The position numbers and the translations under genes were made by a program. From NCBI RefSeq assembly GCF_900156025.1, contig NZ_FTMO01000002.1:248001-312000 (forward strand): a stretch of 64,000 nucleotides of DNA, in the 5' to 3' direction. Shown here piece after piece: positions 31,629-41,772 of the stretch. This stretch comes from Allobosea sp. TND4EK4 (GTDB taxonomy: Bacteria > Pseudomonadota > Alphaproteobacteria > Rhizobiales > Beijerinckiaceae). The notes beneath the pieces are model-generated. The model was not told where the DNA came from, did no database searches, and saw nothing but the letters and a program-made list of their open reading frames with translations. The first letter of the stretch is position 1, and the number at the start of each line of letters is the position of its first letter.

Positions 31629-32218
31629 CACCACACCTCCACTTCACCGGCGACCGGCTGCGTCTTGAGCCGGTTGAGGTAGGCCATTTCCTGCTGCTGG
31701 TCGGGATCGCGCGCGGTCGACTGCACGTGCTGCACCCAGGCCCGGCCGGTCGCGGGCTGGTAGTGGATCCTCCGCGAGCGGTTGCCGCCGACATCCTTGG
31801 AGACGATCGGAATGCCTTCGCGCTTCAGGAACTCGTTGACGAAGGCGATGTTGCCGTCGCCGATCGCCAGCATCGTCGCGCCCGAGAGCACCCGCGCACC
31901 GCCAAACACTTTCGCCTCGAGATTGGCGCGCCTGGCACCGCGCTTCAGCAGGCCGTTGATGAGCACCTCCATCGCGGTGTCGCCATAACGCTCGCCGGCA
32001 TTGGCGTCGCTGCCGTTGTTCTTCGGCAGCAGGAAATGGTTGAGCCCCCCGACCCCGGCCTGCGGATCGCGCATGCAGACCGAGACGCAGGAGCCCAGCA
32101 CGGTCGCGACGATCTCGTCCTTGGCGGAGGTGATCTCATGCTCGCCCGGAGCGACGGTGATGATCGTCGCGTCGAAGCGCGGGTCGAAATAGCGGCGAGA
32201 GGACCGTGTAACGCTCAT
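31628..32218 (-). CDS. cheD: Chemoreceptor glutamine deamidase
   Basis: A 196-residue CheD. The catalytic cysteine is in VLGSCVSVCMRD (about 43) and the histidine in GGLNHFLLP (about 60). It converts receptor glutamines to glutamates, making CheR/CheB sites. The start at 32218 overlaps the cheR stop by ATGA. It lies between cheR and cheB, a usual order. Confidence 0.95.
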   Translation of the reverse strand: MSVTRSSRRYFDPRFDATIITVAPGEHEITSAKDEIVATVLGSCVSVCMRDPQAGVGGLNHFLLPKNNGSDANAGERYGDTAMEVLINGLLKRGARRANLEAKVFGGARVLSGATMLAIGDGNIAFVNEFLKREGIPIVSKDVGGNRSRRIHYQPATGRAWVQHVQSTARDPDQQQEMAYLNRLKTQPVAGEVEVW

Positions 32219-33102
32219 GCTGTCCTCTCGTAGATCGTCCGGCCGATGAGGCGAAGATTGGCGTGCGGCTGCGGCAAGGATTCCGAATGGCCGAGATAGA
32301 GGAAGCCACCCGGCGCGAGCAGCGTTACGAACCGGTCGAGAATCGAAGCCTTGGTCTGGGTGTCGAAATAGATGAAGACGTTCCGGCAGAAGATCACGTC
32401 GAACGGCCCGCTCATCGGCCATTTCTCGATCAGGTTCAGGCGCTTGAAGGCGATCATCCGGCGCATCTCGTCCGCCATGCGCACCTCGCCGCGGGCGGCG
32501 TTGCCCTCCAGCTTCATCAGCGGCTTCACATCGGCCGGCAGCCGCTCGATCAGATCGGTCGGATAGATGCCGGCCTCGGCCCGCGCCAGGATGTCGGTGT
32601 CGATGTCTGTCGCGAGGATCTTGAAATCGATGTCGTGACGGTTGCCGATCGCCTCGCGGCAGGATGCCGCGATCGAGTAGGGCTCCTCGCCCGAGGAGCA
32701 GGCCGCCGACCAGATGCGGATGCGGCCCCTCCGGCTCGCCCGCTCCTGCACCAGCCGCGGCATCACATCCTTGCGCAGGTGGTCGAAATGGTGGCGCTCG
32801 CGAAAAAAGGCCGTGTGGTTGGTGGTGACGGCGTTGATCAGCTCGGGCAGCTCGCCCGCGGCCTGAGGCGTCTTCAGGAAGGCGCAATACTCCGCCACCG
32901 AGTTGAGGCCCAGCGCCTTGACGCGGCGGGCCAGGCGCCCGCGCGTCATCGCTTCCTTGTGCTCGCGGATGACGATCCCGGCCTGCTCATAGACAAGGGC
33001 CGCGATGAACTTCATGTCGTCGCGCGTCAGCGTGACGTCGGCCGCGGACGCGGGCGATGCGAAGCCCATGGGGGGGAGAGGGACGAGGCCTGATCGCGAC
33101 AT
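32215..33102 (-). CDS. cheR: Chemotaxis protein methyltransferase
   Basis: A 295-residue CheR. The N-terminal helical domain (about 22-85) has GIVIREHKEAMTRGRLARR. The SAM-binding domain has the family motifs TTNHTAFFRERHHF, IWSAACSSGEEPYSIA (SAM glycine loop) and DVIFCRNVFIYFD. It methylates receptor glutamates. The start at 33102 is 2 bp from the receptor gene stop; the next ATG (33069) would also leave the domain whole. Confidence 0.96.
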   Translation of the reverse strand: MSRSGLVPLPPMGFASPASAADVTLTRDDMKFIAALVYEQAGIVIREHKEAMTRGRLARRVKALGLNSVAEYCAFLKTPQAAGELPELINAVTTNHTAFFRERHHFDHLRKDVMPRLVQERASRRGRIRIWSAACSSGEEPYSIAASCREAIGNRHDIDFKILATDIDTDILARAEAGIYPTDLIERLPADVKPLMKLEGNAARGEVRMADEMRRMIAFKRLNLIEKWPMSGPFDVIFCRNVFIYFDTQTKASILDRFVTLLAPGGFLYLGHSESLPQPHANLRLIGRTIYERTA

Positions 33103-33104
33103 GA

Positions 33105-34907
33105 CTATCCGTTCCCTGCACGCAGCGGAGCCGGCCGGCCCCCTGCTGCGACGCGGCGTTGCGCCGGGTTGAAGGCTGTGGCCGCGATGGGCTGGCGCTC
33201 CTGCGCCGGCCGCATCGGCTGGGCGGCGGCGGTGGTGAAGCCCGCCACCGCCTGCTGCAGTCGGGCGATCTGATCGCCGAGCGCCGCCGTTGCCTCGGCG
33301 CTCTGCCTGGCGAGCTCCACGCTCTCATGCAGCTCGCCGTCGATCTGCCCGACCTTGCGGCTCATCGCCTCGACGCTGCGCCCCTGCTCGGCGGTCGCGG
33401 TGGAAATGTCCGCGACCATCGCGGAAACCTTGCCGACGGCGCCGACGATCCGGCCCAAAGCCTCGCCGGTGTCGCGGACGAGGCGCACGCCCTCCCCCAC
33501 CTGCCCGTTGGAGGTTGCGATCAGCCCCTTGATGTCCTTGGCCGCCTGCGCCGAGCGCTGCGCCAGCGCCCGGACCTCGGAGGCGACGACGGCGAAGCCC
33601 TTGCCGGCGTCACCCGCCCGGGCCGCTTCCACAGCGGCGTTCAGCGCCAGCAGATTGGTCTGGAAGGCGATCTCGTCGATCACGCCGACGATGTCGGAGA
33701 TGCGCGACGAGGATGTCTCGATCCGCTCGATGGCGCCCACGGCCTGCGCCACGACGCCCTGCCCGTGCTCGGCCGCCCCCATGGTCGCGCCGGCGAGATC
33801 GGCGGCCTCGCGGGAGCGGGCGGCGCTGCTGCGCACGCTGGCGGCGACCTCGCCCGCAGAAACCGTGGCCTCGCCGAGCATGCCGGCGCCCTGCCCCGTC
33901 CGCCCAGCCAGATCCTCGACCGAGCCTGCGACCCTGTCGGCCGACCAGGCCGCCTCGTCGGCCGCCGCACGGACCGTCTCGAGCGTGAGCGCGATGCGGT
34001 CCAGCGCCTCGTTGAGGTCGGCCTGCAATGTGGCCAGGGCACCGCTGTAGCGGCCGGTCATCCGGCCCGTCATATCCCCGCATGCCAGCCTCTCGGCGGC
34101 CGTCGCGATGTCATGGAGCGCCTCCTCGGCGCAGGCCGCGACTGCATTCAGAGCTTCTGCCGCCTCGCTGAAGCCGGAGCCGGGAGAAACGGGCAGGCGC
34201 TTCGAGAAATCGCCCTCGGCGGCCGCTGCGGCCATCTCGCGCAGCGCCAGCGAGAAGGCGCGGTCGCCGCTGAGCTCCTGCCACTCGACAGCCGTCGCCT
34301 GCGAGCCGTCCTGCTCGAGCGCCGTGAGCACCAGCCGGACGGTCCGGCGGCCCAGCGCGATCTCCACGGCCTCGCCGCTGCGGGCGCGGTGCTCGGCGCC
34401 GATGCGCTCCATCACCCGCCCGAGCATGTCCTTGGCGGAGCAGCCGGGAAAGGCCGCGCGGAAATCGTCCTGCGCTTCGGCGAAGAAGCGCAGCAGCGCC
34501 TTGCTCGCATAGACGACATGGCCCTTCGCGTCGCAGATCATCACGGCGCTGCGGCCCTGGTCGAGCGCTGCGCGGATGCGGGCCGCGTCCGTCGTTTTGC
34601 CGCTGAGCGACGCCAGGGCACGGGCGAGCTCGCCGGCCTCGCCGCTTTGGGACGGTGCGGGCATCGGGCCGGGCTGACCTTCGGCCAGGCGCACCAATGC
34701 CTCGCGCAGCGGCTTGATGCGCCGTGTCGCCAGCCATGCTGCGAGACTGCCGAAGCCTGCCACGAGGGCAGCTGCCGCGACCCCGCCGGCCGGCAGTCCG
34801 GCGGCGTTGCCGGCATAGACACAGCCCGCCGCGAGCAGCGCCGAGCCGGCTGCGTTCAACGGCTGGCTGATCGAGAGCGGTGAGAGAGGGCCGAGCGCGT
34901 TGCCCAT
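33105..34907 (-). CDS. Methyl-accepting chemotaxis protein, membrane-bound with PAS-like domain
   Basis: A 600-residue receptor. Two closely spaced N-terminal membrane helices (about 15-37 and 40-62) leave almost no periplasmic loop, so sensing is probably cytoplasmic. A PAS-like region (about 110-225) has [25 protein letters not shown]-like/helical linker (about 235-330) precedes the signalling domain. The receptor tip is [20 protein letters not shown] followed by [18 protein letters not shown]. There is no CheR-tethering pentapeptide at the C-terminus (ends PLRAGNG). ATG 34907 is preferred to an upstream TTG. It lies between cheW and cheR in the operon. Confidence 0.92.
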   Translation of the reverse strand: MGNALGPLSPLSISQPLNAAGSALLAAGCVYAGNAAGLPAGGVAAAALVAGFGSLAAWLATRRIKPLREALVRLAEGQPGPMPAPSQSGEAGELARALASLSGKTTDAARIRAALDQGRSAVMICDAKGHVVYASKALLRFFAEAQDDFRAAFPGCSAKDMLGRVMERIGAEHRARSGEAVEIALGRRTVRLVLTALEQDGSQATAVEWQELSGDRAFSLALREMAAAAAEGDFSKRLPVSPGSGFSEAAEALNAVAACAEEALHDIATAAERLACGDMTGRMTGRYSGALATLQADLNEALDRIALTLETVRAAADEAAWSADRVAGSVEDLAGRTGQGAGMLGEATVSAGEVAASVRSSAARSREAADLAGATMGAAEHGQGVVAQAVGAIERIETSSSRISDIVGVIDEIAFQTNLLALNAAVEAARAGDAGKGFAVVASEVRALAQRSAQAAKDIKGLIATSNGQVGEGVRLVRDTGEALGRIVGAVGKVSAMVADISTATAEQGRSVEAMSRKVGQIDGELHESVELARQSAEATAALGDQIARLQQAVAGFTTAAAQPMRPAQERQPIAATAFNPAQRRVAAGGRPAPLRAGNG

Positions 34908-34973
34908 GAAATCCGTTCGTTTCTTGGTCTTGCCCGCTCTCTCACGCAACGCCGGGCTTCTTGCAGGAATGGA

Positions 34974-35483
34974 TCAGGCGGCGCGGCTGGTCTTGACCTG
35001 AATTTCGCCGCCGTCCCTGATCACGGCTGCCAGATCGAGCAGCGCGACGATGTCGGTATCGAGCAGGACGAGGCCTTCGATCAGCCCGTGCTCGTCGCGC
35101 TCCAGGTCCGGAGCCGGACGCACGGCCGAGACCGGCACGTCGACGATGTCCGAGACCGAGTCGACCAGCAGGCCCGCCGTCTTGTCCTCGACATCGACGA
35201 CGACGATGACATGGGTCGCGGTGGCATCGGTGACGCCCATCCCGATCGCGGTGCGCAGGTCGTAGACCGCGAGGATCACGCCGCGCAGGTTCAGCACGCC
35301 GCGCACATGCGCCGAGGCATGCGGGAGCGGCGTCGTCGCCTGCCAGCCCTTGATCTCGCGGACCATGCCGACATCGATGCCGAAGGTGCGATCGCCGACC
35401 TTGAAGGTGACGATACGACGCGCCGCCGCTTCCGGCTGCGCAGACGAGAAGTGCTTTTCGCCGAGTTGGAGGGTCATGGTCAT
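34974..35483 (-). CDS. cheW: Chemotaxis coupling protein
   Basis: A 169-residue CheW SH3-like double barrel. Pattern: RRIVTFKVGDRTFGIDVGMV (about 22-41), HVRGVLNLRGVILAVYDLRT (about 59-78) and the late LIEGLVLLDTDIVALLDLAAV. It links receptors to CheA. The start overlaps the cheA stop by ATGA (35480-35483); a second ATG two codons later is possible. Confidence 0.95.
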   Translation of the reverse strand: MTMTLQLGEKHFSSAQPEAAARRIVTFKVGDRTFGIDVGMVREIKGWQATTPLPHASAHVRGVLNLRGVILAVYDLRTAIGMGVTDATATHVIVVVDVEDKTAGLLVDSVSDIVDVPVSAVRPAPDLERDEHGLIEGLVLLDTDIVALLDLAAVIRDGGEIQVKTSRAA

Positions 35484-37831
35484 CCAGCCATCTTGAGGTC
35501 AGATTGGGTATTGCGCTCGCTATGGGCGGCAAGACGCAGCATGGAGTCGATATCCAGGATCAGGGCGACGAGGCCGTCGCCCAGGATCGTCGCGGCAGAG
35601 GCGCCGTTGACGGCTCCGTAATTCGCCTCGAGGCTCTTCACGACGACCTGCTGCTGGCCCACGATCTCGTCCACCGCGATGCCGACATTGTTGCCGCGCT
35701 CGGTCTCGGCGATGATCACGATGTTCTCGTTGGTGGTGCCCATCGAGCCCATCACGTCGCCGAGGCGGTAGAGCGGCGTCACCTCGCCGCGCCAGCGCAG
35801 GACCTCCTGGCCGAAGGGCAGCCGTTCGATCGGCGTGGAAGCCAGATGCTGCGTCTCGATCACCGAGGCGATCGGGATGACGTAGCGGTCATCGCCGCAG
35901 CGGATCACCATGCCTTCCAGCACGGCCAGCGTCAGCGGCAGGGCCAGCGTGAACTTGCAGCCACGCCCCGGCTCGGAATCGACCGAGATGCGGCCGCCGA
36001 GCGATTCGACGTTCCGGCGCACCACGTCCATGCCGACACCGCGGCCCGAGACGTCGCTGATGACCTCGGCGGTGGACAGGCCCGCGGCGAAGATGAGCTG
36101 GTCGATCTCTTCCGGCTGCAACCGCTCGTCGGCACCGACGAGGCCGCGCGAGCGCGCCTTCATCAGGAGCCGGTCGCGGTTGATCCCGCGCCCGTCATCG
36201 GTCACGGAGATGACGATGCGGCCGGCGCGATGCTCGGCGACGAGCTTGATCACGCCCTCGCGGGGCTTGCCCGCCTCGACGCGCTCGTCCGGCGTCTCCA
36301 GCCCGTGATCCATCGAGTTGCGGATCATGTGGGTCAGCGGATCGGCGAGTTCCTCGATGATCGTCTTGTCGACCTCGGTGTTTTCGCCCTCGAGCACGAG
36401 GCGCACTTCCTTGCCGAGCGTCTGGGCGAGTTCGCGCACCAGCCGCGGCATGCGCTGGAACACGGCCTTCACCGGCTGCGCGCGGACCGCCATGACATGG
36501 TCCTGCAGTTCGCGGGTCTGGCGCGACAGAGTCAGGATGCCCTCGGCGGTCTTGGCATAGACATCATAGGGCAGCGACCGCACGCATTCGACCAGCATCG
36601 ACTGGGTGATGACGATCTCGCCGACGAGGTTCATCAGTTTGTCGATGCGGTCGAGATCGACGCGCACGCTGACGGCCTGGCGCTGGCGTGCCGCCGCCTG
36701 GTCATTGGCCGGCGCGCGGACCGCGGCAGCCCGCGCCGCGGCAGGCTCCGCCGCCGGCACGGCGGCAGCGTGCACCGGGGTTACGGGCGCGGGCGCCGGC
36801 TGGATATCCGGCTGGGCGGCAGCCTCGGTCGCGGGGCCGAGCTTCGCAAGGATCGCCGAAAGATCGGCAGCCACCGTGCTCGGCACCTCGGAGGTGGAAG
36901 CAGGTTCGGGAGCCGGCTGGGGAGCGGACACCGGCGCCTGTGCGGCGGCGGCAGGCGCCGCGGCCACGGCCGCGTCGCCCTGCTCGATCGTGAACTCCTC
37001 GGCCGCGAGCGTGAAGTCGAACAGCCCGTGCAGCTCTTCGACCGACATCTCGGTCCGCAGCGCGACGTCGAAGCCCATCCAGCAATCGGTGACGTCCAGG
37101 CTTTCGAGCGGCGGAACGCGGCTCAGATCGCACATGATGGAGACGATGTCGTCCGCCGGCAGGGAGGCGAGCACGACGCGCGGCTCGATGACGCGCCGGA
37201 ACAGGTCGGATTCGGGCCGGATCCTCAGCGTAACGTCGCGGCCGGGCTTGGCGGGCGCCGGAGCTTCGTCGTCCCAGCCGTCATTCGCTGCCGCGGTGGA
37301 CGGAGCATCGGCAGCACCCGCCTTGGCCTCGACCATGGCGAGCAGATTGCCGAGCGCGGCGATGCCGGGAGGCGCGTCATCGGATTTGGCGGGCGCAGCC
37401 GGCGCCGCGGCGACAGGGGCCGGCGCGGCGGCAGCTGCGGGAGCGCTGACCCTGTCCTGCCCGACCTGGGCGAGAGCCGCGAGCAGATCCGGGCGTTCGG
37501 TGGCCGGCTCGTCGTTGCGCGCGGCGGACACCAGATCGGCCACGGCGTCCGAGCAGCGCAGGAACAGCGAGAACGGCGCATCCTCGATCGCGACGCGCCC
37601 GGAGCGGAGATGGTCCAGCGCAGCCTCGAAGACATGGGCGAAACCGACCAGCTCCGTGCAACCGAAAGCGCCCGCTCCGCCCTTGATCGAGTGGATGGCG
37701 CGGAAGGCGGCATTGACGTCTTCCGGATCGACCGAGCCCTCCTCGAGCGCCTGGAGCTTGAGCTCCAGCGCCCCAAGGAGCTCTTCGCATTCCTGGAAGA
37801 ACGTTTGCTTGAGTTCTGCCAACGGATCCAT
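35480..37831 (-). CDS. cheA: Chemotaxis sensor histidine kinase
   Basis: A 783-residue CheA. The P1 HPt domain has phospho-accepting His47 in AIHSIKGGAGAFG. A long Ala/Pro-rich region (about 130-390) has an inserted P2-like segment around SLDVTDCWMGFDVALRTEMS. P3 dimerisation starts near VRVDLDRIDKLMNLVGEIVI (about 395). The P4 ATPase has N box IRNSMDHGLETPDE, G1 VTDDGRGINRD and G2 SDVSGRGVGMDVV. The P5 CheW-like domain is at about 640-775. It phosphorylates CheY and CheB. cheY follows 9 bp upstream in gene order. Confidence 0.97.
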   Translation of the reverse strand: MDPLAELKQTFFQECEELLGALELKLQALEEGSVDPEDVNAAFRAIHSIKGGAGAFGCTELVGFAHVFEAALDHLRSGRVAIEDAPFSLFLRCSDAVADLVSAARNDEPATERPDLLAALAQVGQDRVSAPAAAAAPAPVAAAPAAPAKSDDAPPGIAALGNLLAMVEAKAGAADAPSTAAANDGWDDEAPAPAKPGRDVTLRIRPESDLFRRVIEPRVVLASLPADDIVSIMCDLSRVPPLESLDVTDCWMGFDVALRTEMSVEELHGLFDFTLAAEEFTIEQGDAAVAAAPAAAAQAPVSAPQPAPEPASTSEVPSTVAADLSAILAKLGPATEAAAQPDIQPAPAPVTPVHAAAVPAAEPAAARAAAVRAPANDQAAARQRQAVSVRVDLDRIDKLMNLVGEIVITQSMLVECVRSLPYDVYAKTAEGILTLSRQTRELQDHVMAVRAQPVKAVFQRMPRLVRELAQTLGKEVRLVLEGENTEVDKTIIEELADPLTHMIRNSMDHGLETPDERVEAGKPREGVIKLVAEHRAGRIVISVTDDGRGINRDRLLMKARSRGLVGADERLQPEEIDQLIFAAGLSTAEVISDVSGRGVGMDVVRRNVESLGGRISVDSEPGRGCKFTLALPLTLAVLEGMVIRCGDDRYVIPIASVIETQHLASTPIERLPFGQEVLRWRGEVTPLYRLGDVMGSMGTTNENIVIIAETERGNNVGIAVDEIVGQQQVVVKSLEANYGAVNGASAATILGDGLVALILDIDSMLRLAAHSERNTQSDLKMAG

Positions 37832-37840
37832 CGGCCAGCC

Positions 37841-38200
37841 TCAGTTCTGGTAGCGCGCGACGAGGCCGAGCAGGGTATTGGGCTCGAACGGCTTCACCAT
37901 CCAGGCGCTGGCGCCCGCACGGCGACCTTCGGCCTTGATCTCTGCGCCGTTCTCGGTGGTCAGCACGATGATGGGGGTGTTCTGGCCCGCAGGGCGCGCC
38001 CGGCAGGCCCGTGTGAACTCGATGCCGTCCATGATCGGCATGTTGAGGTCCGTGATGACCACGTCGGGCTTGAACTGGTCGAATTTGGTCAGCCCCTCCT
38101 CGCCGTTCTCGGCCTCGGCCACCTCGTGGCCTGCATTGCGCAGCGTGAGGCTCAGGAGGCTGAGCAGGGTCTTGGTATCGTCGATGGCCAGGATTTTCAT
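37841..38200 (-). CDS. cheY: Chemotaxis response regulator
   Basis: A 119-residue CheY with a complete active site: acidic pair in ILAIDDTKTLLSLL (Asp7-Asp8), phospho-acceptor Asp51 in VVITDLNMPIMDG, Thr in IIVLTTENGAE and Lys in AWMVKPFEPN. Start at 38200 is the family start. It lies between the STAS gene (5 bp upstream) and cheA. Confidence 0.95.
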   Translation of the reverse strand: MKILAIDDTKTLLSLLSLTLRNAGHEVAEAENGEEGLTKFDQFKPDVVITDLNMPIMDGIEFTRACRARPAGQNTPIIVLTTENGAEIKAEGRRAGASAWMVKPFEPNTLLGLVARYQN

Positions 38201-38205
38201 GCCGG

Positions 38206-38487
38206 TCACTCCAGAACGAGAGCGCTTTGCGCGGCATTGAAGCCGATCGCCTGCAGGGATTGACGGCACTCCGAAGAGGCCGCCTTGAGCGTGACCGAGA
38301 GCCCGCGCGCCGCCGCGCTTGTGGCTGCGGAATGGAGGAGCTGGACCCAGAGACTGGGCAGGGGCCCGGCACTGGCGCACTCCACGGCAATGCTCTCCTT
38401 CTGCTCCAGTGCGACGAGCAACTGGTTGCGGAAGGCGGCAGCCTCGGAGCGGCCGAGGAAAGCTGGTAGCGAGACGGTGATGACCAT
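38206..38487 (-). CDS. STAS-domain protein of the chemotaxis operon
   Basis: A 93-residue STAS-fold protein (SpoIIAA/MlaB-like): VITVSLPAFLGRSEAAAFRN at the N-terminus, SIAVECASAGPLPSLWVQLL in the middle where anti-anti-sigma proteins carry the phosphorylatable serine, and a SECRQSLQAIGF segment. It resembles the STAS proteins found next to cheA in several alphaproteobacteria. A regulatory role on kinase or receptor output is inferred. The start at 38487 is chosen over a longer arginine-rich frame. Confidence 0.85.
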   Translation of the reverse strand: MVITVSLPAFLGRSEAAAFRNQLLVALEQKESIAVECASAGPLPSLWVQLLHSAATSAAARGLSVTLKAASSECRQSLQAIGFNAAQSALVLE

Positions 38488-38601
38488 TGAGCTCAACCCG
38501 GAATGACGCGTGGTCAAGCTTCGGGCGGAACTGGTAAAAATTTCACTAAACCTTCGCGCGGCCGTCAATATTTTGGACGTGAGCGAGGCAGAACCGCGAC
38601 T

Positions 38602-39069
38602 TTAGAACATACTGTTGCTGATGGCCCGCGGCACCAACGTCACCCGACCTTCGTTCTCGCGGTATTTCCGCGGCACGTTGATGATGCCGGACAGGTGCAT
38701 CCAGAGATTGTTCGGGGAGATCGGCTTCGTAACGATCTCATGGGCACCGAGCTTGGCCGCCTGCACGACCGCGCGCTTGTCCGGGCGCTCCATCATCACC
38801 AGCACCGGCGCCTTGGCGAAAGGCGAGGTCTTCTGCGAACGGATTGCCGTCAGGCATTTTGGGCCGCCCCCGTCGGGCAGGTCCCAGTCGAGGATCACGA
38901 TGTTGGGCTGCTTCTGGATGAAGACCGTCGCCGCAGAGGCGATGTCGGCCGCCTCGAAGATGCGGTGGAGCTGCGCCTGATACAGCATCGTGCGTATGAT
39001 CCGCCGGTAATGCGGGCTCGCATCGATCAGCAGGACTGAGAGGTTTGGGAAGGAAGGCGCGATATGCAT
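38602..39069 (-). CDS. Divergent CheY-like receiver protein
   Basis: A 155-residue single-domain receiver with altered active site. The phospho-acceptor is present in IVILDWDLPDGGG and the lysine in EIVTKPISPNN. The N-terminal acidic pair is reduced to one (VLLIDASPHYRR) and the conserved Thr/Ser is Met (PVLVMMERPDK). The tail of about 25 residues (INVPRKYRENEGRVTLVPRA) is basic. Phosphorylation may be weak or absent. First small gene of the che cluster after the soluble receptor; the 114-bp gap to the STAS gene may contain an internal promoter. Confidence 0.85.
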   Translation of the reverse strand: MHIAPSFPNLSVLLIDASPHYRRIIRTMLYQAQLHRIFEAADIASAATVFIQKQPNIVILDWDLPDGGGPKCLTAIRSQKTSPFAKAPVLVMMERPDKRAVVQAAKLGAHEIVTKPISPNNLWMHLSGIINVPRKYRENEGRVTLVPRAISNSMF

Positions 39070-39127
39070 GATGCCGGCCTGACAGAACTCACTGACTCAA
39101 CACACAAAAACCCGGGCGCCGGCGGCG

Positions 39128-40600
39128 TTAGACCTTGAGCCCGATCCGGAAGCCGCCCCAGTGCCGGCCCCGCACCATGATCGGCGCCGACAGGTCTTCC
39201 ATCACCAGGAATTCGCCACCGCCCATGTCACGGCGGTAGCTCTGCAGCAGGAAAGGCTTGCGATTGCGCGCCGCCGTCAGCCCGGTCCGGTCGTCGAAGA
39301 TGCGGCGGTTGCGGCAGTTGGCGTTGTTCCAGACCGGATCGGCGCCCTGCGGCTGCGCATATTTGCGGTTATGTGTCGGCAGGAAGCCGTTGCGGTCGAC
39401 GGCCGCGCAGAACACGATGCGTGCGTTCGACTCCAGCAGCTTCTCCTGGATCTGCGGCAGCAGCCGGTCTGTCAGGCTGACGAACCGCGTCATGTGCTGG
39501 ACCGGATTGGAACCCGGCACCTCGCGATAGGCCTCGTCGAAGAGTTCGGCCATGCCGATCTCGCCTCGCTGCAGCGCCTGCTCGAACAGGGCCGAGATTG
39601 CCTCTGCCGTCTCCATCACCGTGGCGATCAGCTCCGACTGGGCCGTGCGAACACCGGATGCCGCGATCGAACCGAGGATGCCCTCGCTGATCGCGACGAG
39701 GGCGTCGGTACGCCGCGCCGCCTGTTCGAGATTGTCCGTCGAGTGGTCGACGCCCGCGACCAGCGCCGCCAGGTCCTGCCCCGCCTTGGCACAGGCGGCG
39801 GCATTCTCCCGGGTGGGCTGCGAGATCGCCTCGATGCCGCCGATGAGATCGACGACGGAGCGGCCGAAGCTGTCGAACTCGCCAAGCTGCTGCGCGATCG
39901 TTCGGCTGCCCTTGATCGCCCTTTCGGCCGTCTGCGCGTTGCCTTCGCTGCGGCGCGACAGGCCATCGACGGCGCGCACGAGCTGGTCGAGCTGGCCAGC
40001 GCTGGCGGCCGTGGCTTCGCGGGTCTGTTCCGCTAGCGTCTTGACCGCCGCCGCGATCACGGCGAAGCCCCGCCCCGCCTCGCCGCTGCGCGCGGCTTCG
40101 ACGCCGGCATTGATCGCCAGCAGCTGGATCTCGCGGGTGATGGACTGGATCGCGTCGCTGGAGGCACGGGCCTTGTGGGCGTCGGCGACGGCCTGCGCCA
40201 GCGCCCGCGACATCGATTGCGCCTCTTCGGCGAGGGTCCCGATATCGGATTGGGCAGCGTTGAGGCCGAGCTTGACCGAGCTGGTCACCCGCTCCAGGCC
40301 GCTGCGCACCGAGGAGGCTGCGGCCTGCGCGCCCTCGGCCGACTGCTGGATTGCGCGGTTGGCGTCGGAGACCTGGGCGACGGCACCGACAACCCGGCGC
40401 AGGCCATCGGTCTGGCCCTCCAGTTCCCGCGTCACGTCGCCGATGCGTCCCGCGATGTCGGTGATTTCCGCGCCCAGCTTGCCGAAGCGCTCGGCGATCT
40501 CGCGCACGGCGCGCTCGGCCCCCGGGGCAGGCGTGTGGTCCGTCGTCGCTGCCGCCGCGCGCGGCGGCAGGCGCTCGGCCTCGAAAGCCAGTGCGTGCAT
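39128..40600 (-). CDS. Soluble methyl-accepting chemotaxis protein with C-terminal sensor
   Basis: A 490-residue receptor with no membrane helix. The signalling region is N-terminal (about 30-330, tip [20 protein letters not shown] followed by [18 protein letters not shown]). The sensory part follows at the C-terminus (about 345-490) and includes [18 protein letters not shown], a [16 protein letters not shown] segment and a close of [20 protein letters not shown]. The C-terminal block looks like the domain of cytoplasmic receptors sensing internal signals. The signalling-before-sensor order is inverted compared with classical receptors. It is upstream of the che genes on the same strand and probably heads the cluster. 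Confidence 0.88.
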   Translation of the reverse strand: MHALAFEAERLPPRAAAATTDHTPAPGAERAVREIAERFGKLGAEITDIAGRIGDVTRELEGQTDGLRRVVGAVAQVSDANRAIQQSAEGAQAAASSVRSGLERVTSSVKLGLNAAQSDIGTLAEEAQSMSRALAQAVADAHKARASSDAIQSITREIQLLAINAGVEAARSGEAGRGFAVIAAAVKTLAEQTREATAASAGQLDQLVRAVDGLSRRSEGNAQTAERAIKGSRTIAQQLGEFDSFGRSVVDLIGGIEAISQPTRENAAACAKAGQDLAALVAGVDHSTDNLEQAARRTDALVAISEGILGSIAASGVRTAQSELIATVMETAEAISALFEQALQRGEIGMAELFDEAYREVPGSNPVQHMTRFVSLTDRLLPQIQEKLLESNARIVFCAAVDRNGFLPTHNRKYAQPQGADPVWNNANCRNRRIFDDRTGLTAARNRKPFLLQSYRRDMGGGEFLVMEDLSAPIMVRGRHWGGFRIGLKV

Positions 40601-40809
40601 GATGGAGCGGTTCCCGGCACAAATGTCGCCGAACCGTAGCTAAACGCGGTAAACCGGCGGTTAAGAGGGATTTTGCCTGCGAAGCCTTCCGGCGATGCAG
40701 CAGCTGAACCCACGGGGATGTGAACGGACGCCAAGAACCATGCCCGAAGCCCGCGCGTAGGGTCCGGTACCGAACCAGTCGGTCCACGATGATCAAGGGA
40801 GCACGACAG

Positions 40810-41559
<750 letters not shown>

Positions 41560-41589
41560 ATTGACTCCCGACCAGGACAGCAAAGGCGC

Positions 41590-41746
41590 GGGAACCCCTC
41601 TCCTGCAAGGAGAGGGGTAGGGGTGAGGTGTTGGCCGCTGGGCCCGTGAATTGCAGCCTCGCCGCTTCGCAGCGACCGCCTCACGGCGAAATCGGTGAGG
41701 GGCCTACCCCTCGCCCTGCCCTCTCCCTCTGGGAGAGGGTTCCCCG
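41590..41746. repeat. 150-bp palindromic element, copy 1
   Basis: The left end begins GGAACCCCTCTCCTGCAAGG and the right end closes CTCTCCCTCTGGGAGAGGGT followed by TCCCC. The ends are inverted copies and each carries a small CTCTCC..GGAGAGG hairpin. Between are GGGTGAGGTGTTGGCC-like and GGGGCCTACCCCTCGCCC segments. The same element recurs at 52530-52681. It resembles a non-autonomous palindromic (MITE-like) repeat. No coding content. Confidence 0.8.
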
Positions 41747-41772
41747 CGCTATCCGAGCCTACGCGGCGCAGG

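Noticed and set aside
35504-38263. Long plus-strand frame opposite cheA (over 900 codons).
   Set aside because: Low-complexity Arg/Gly/His composition and complete overlap with a well-supported CheA.
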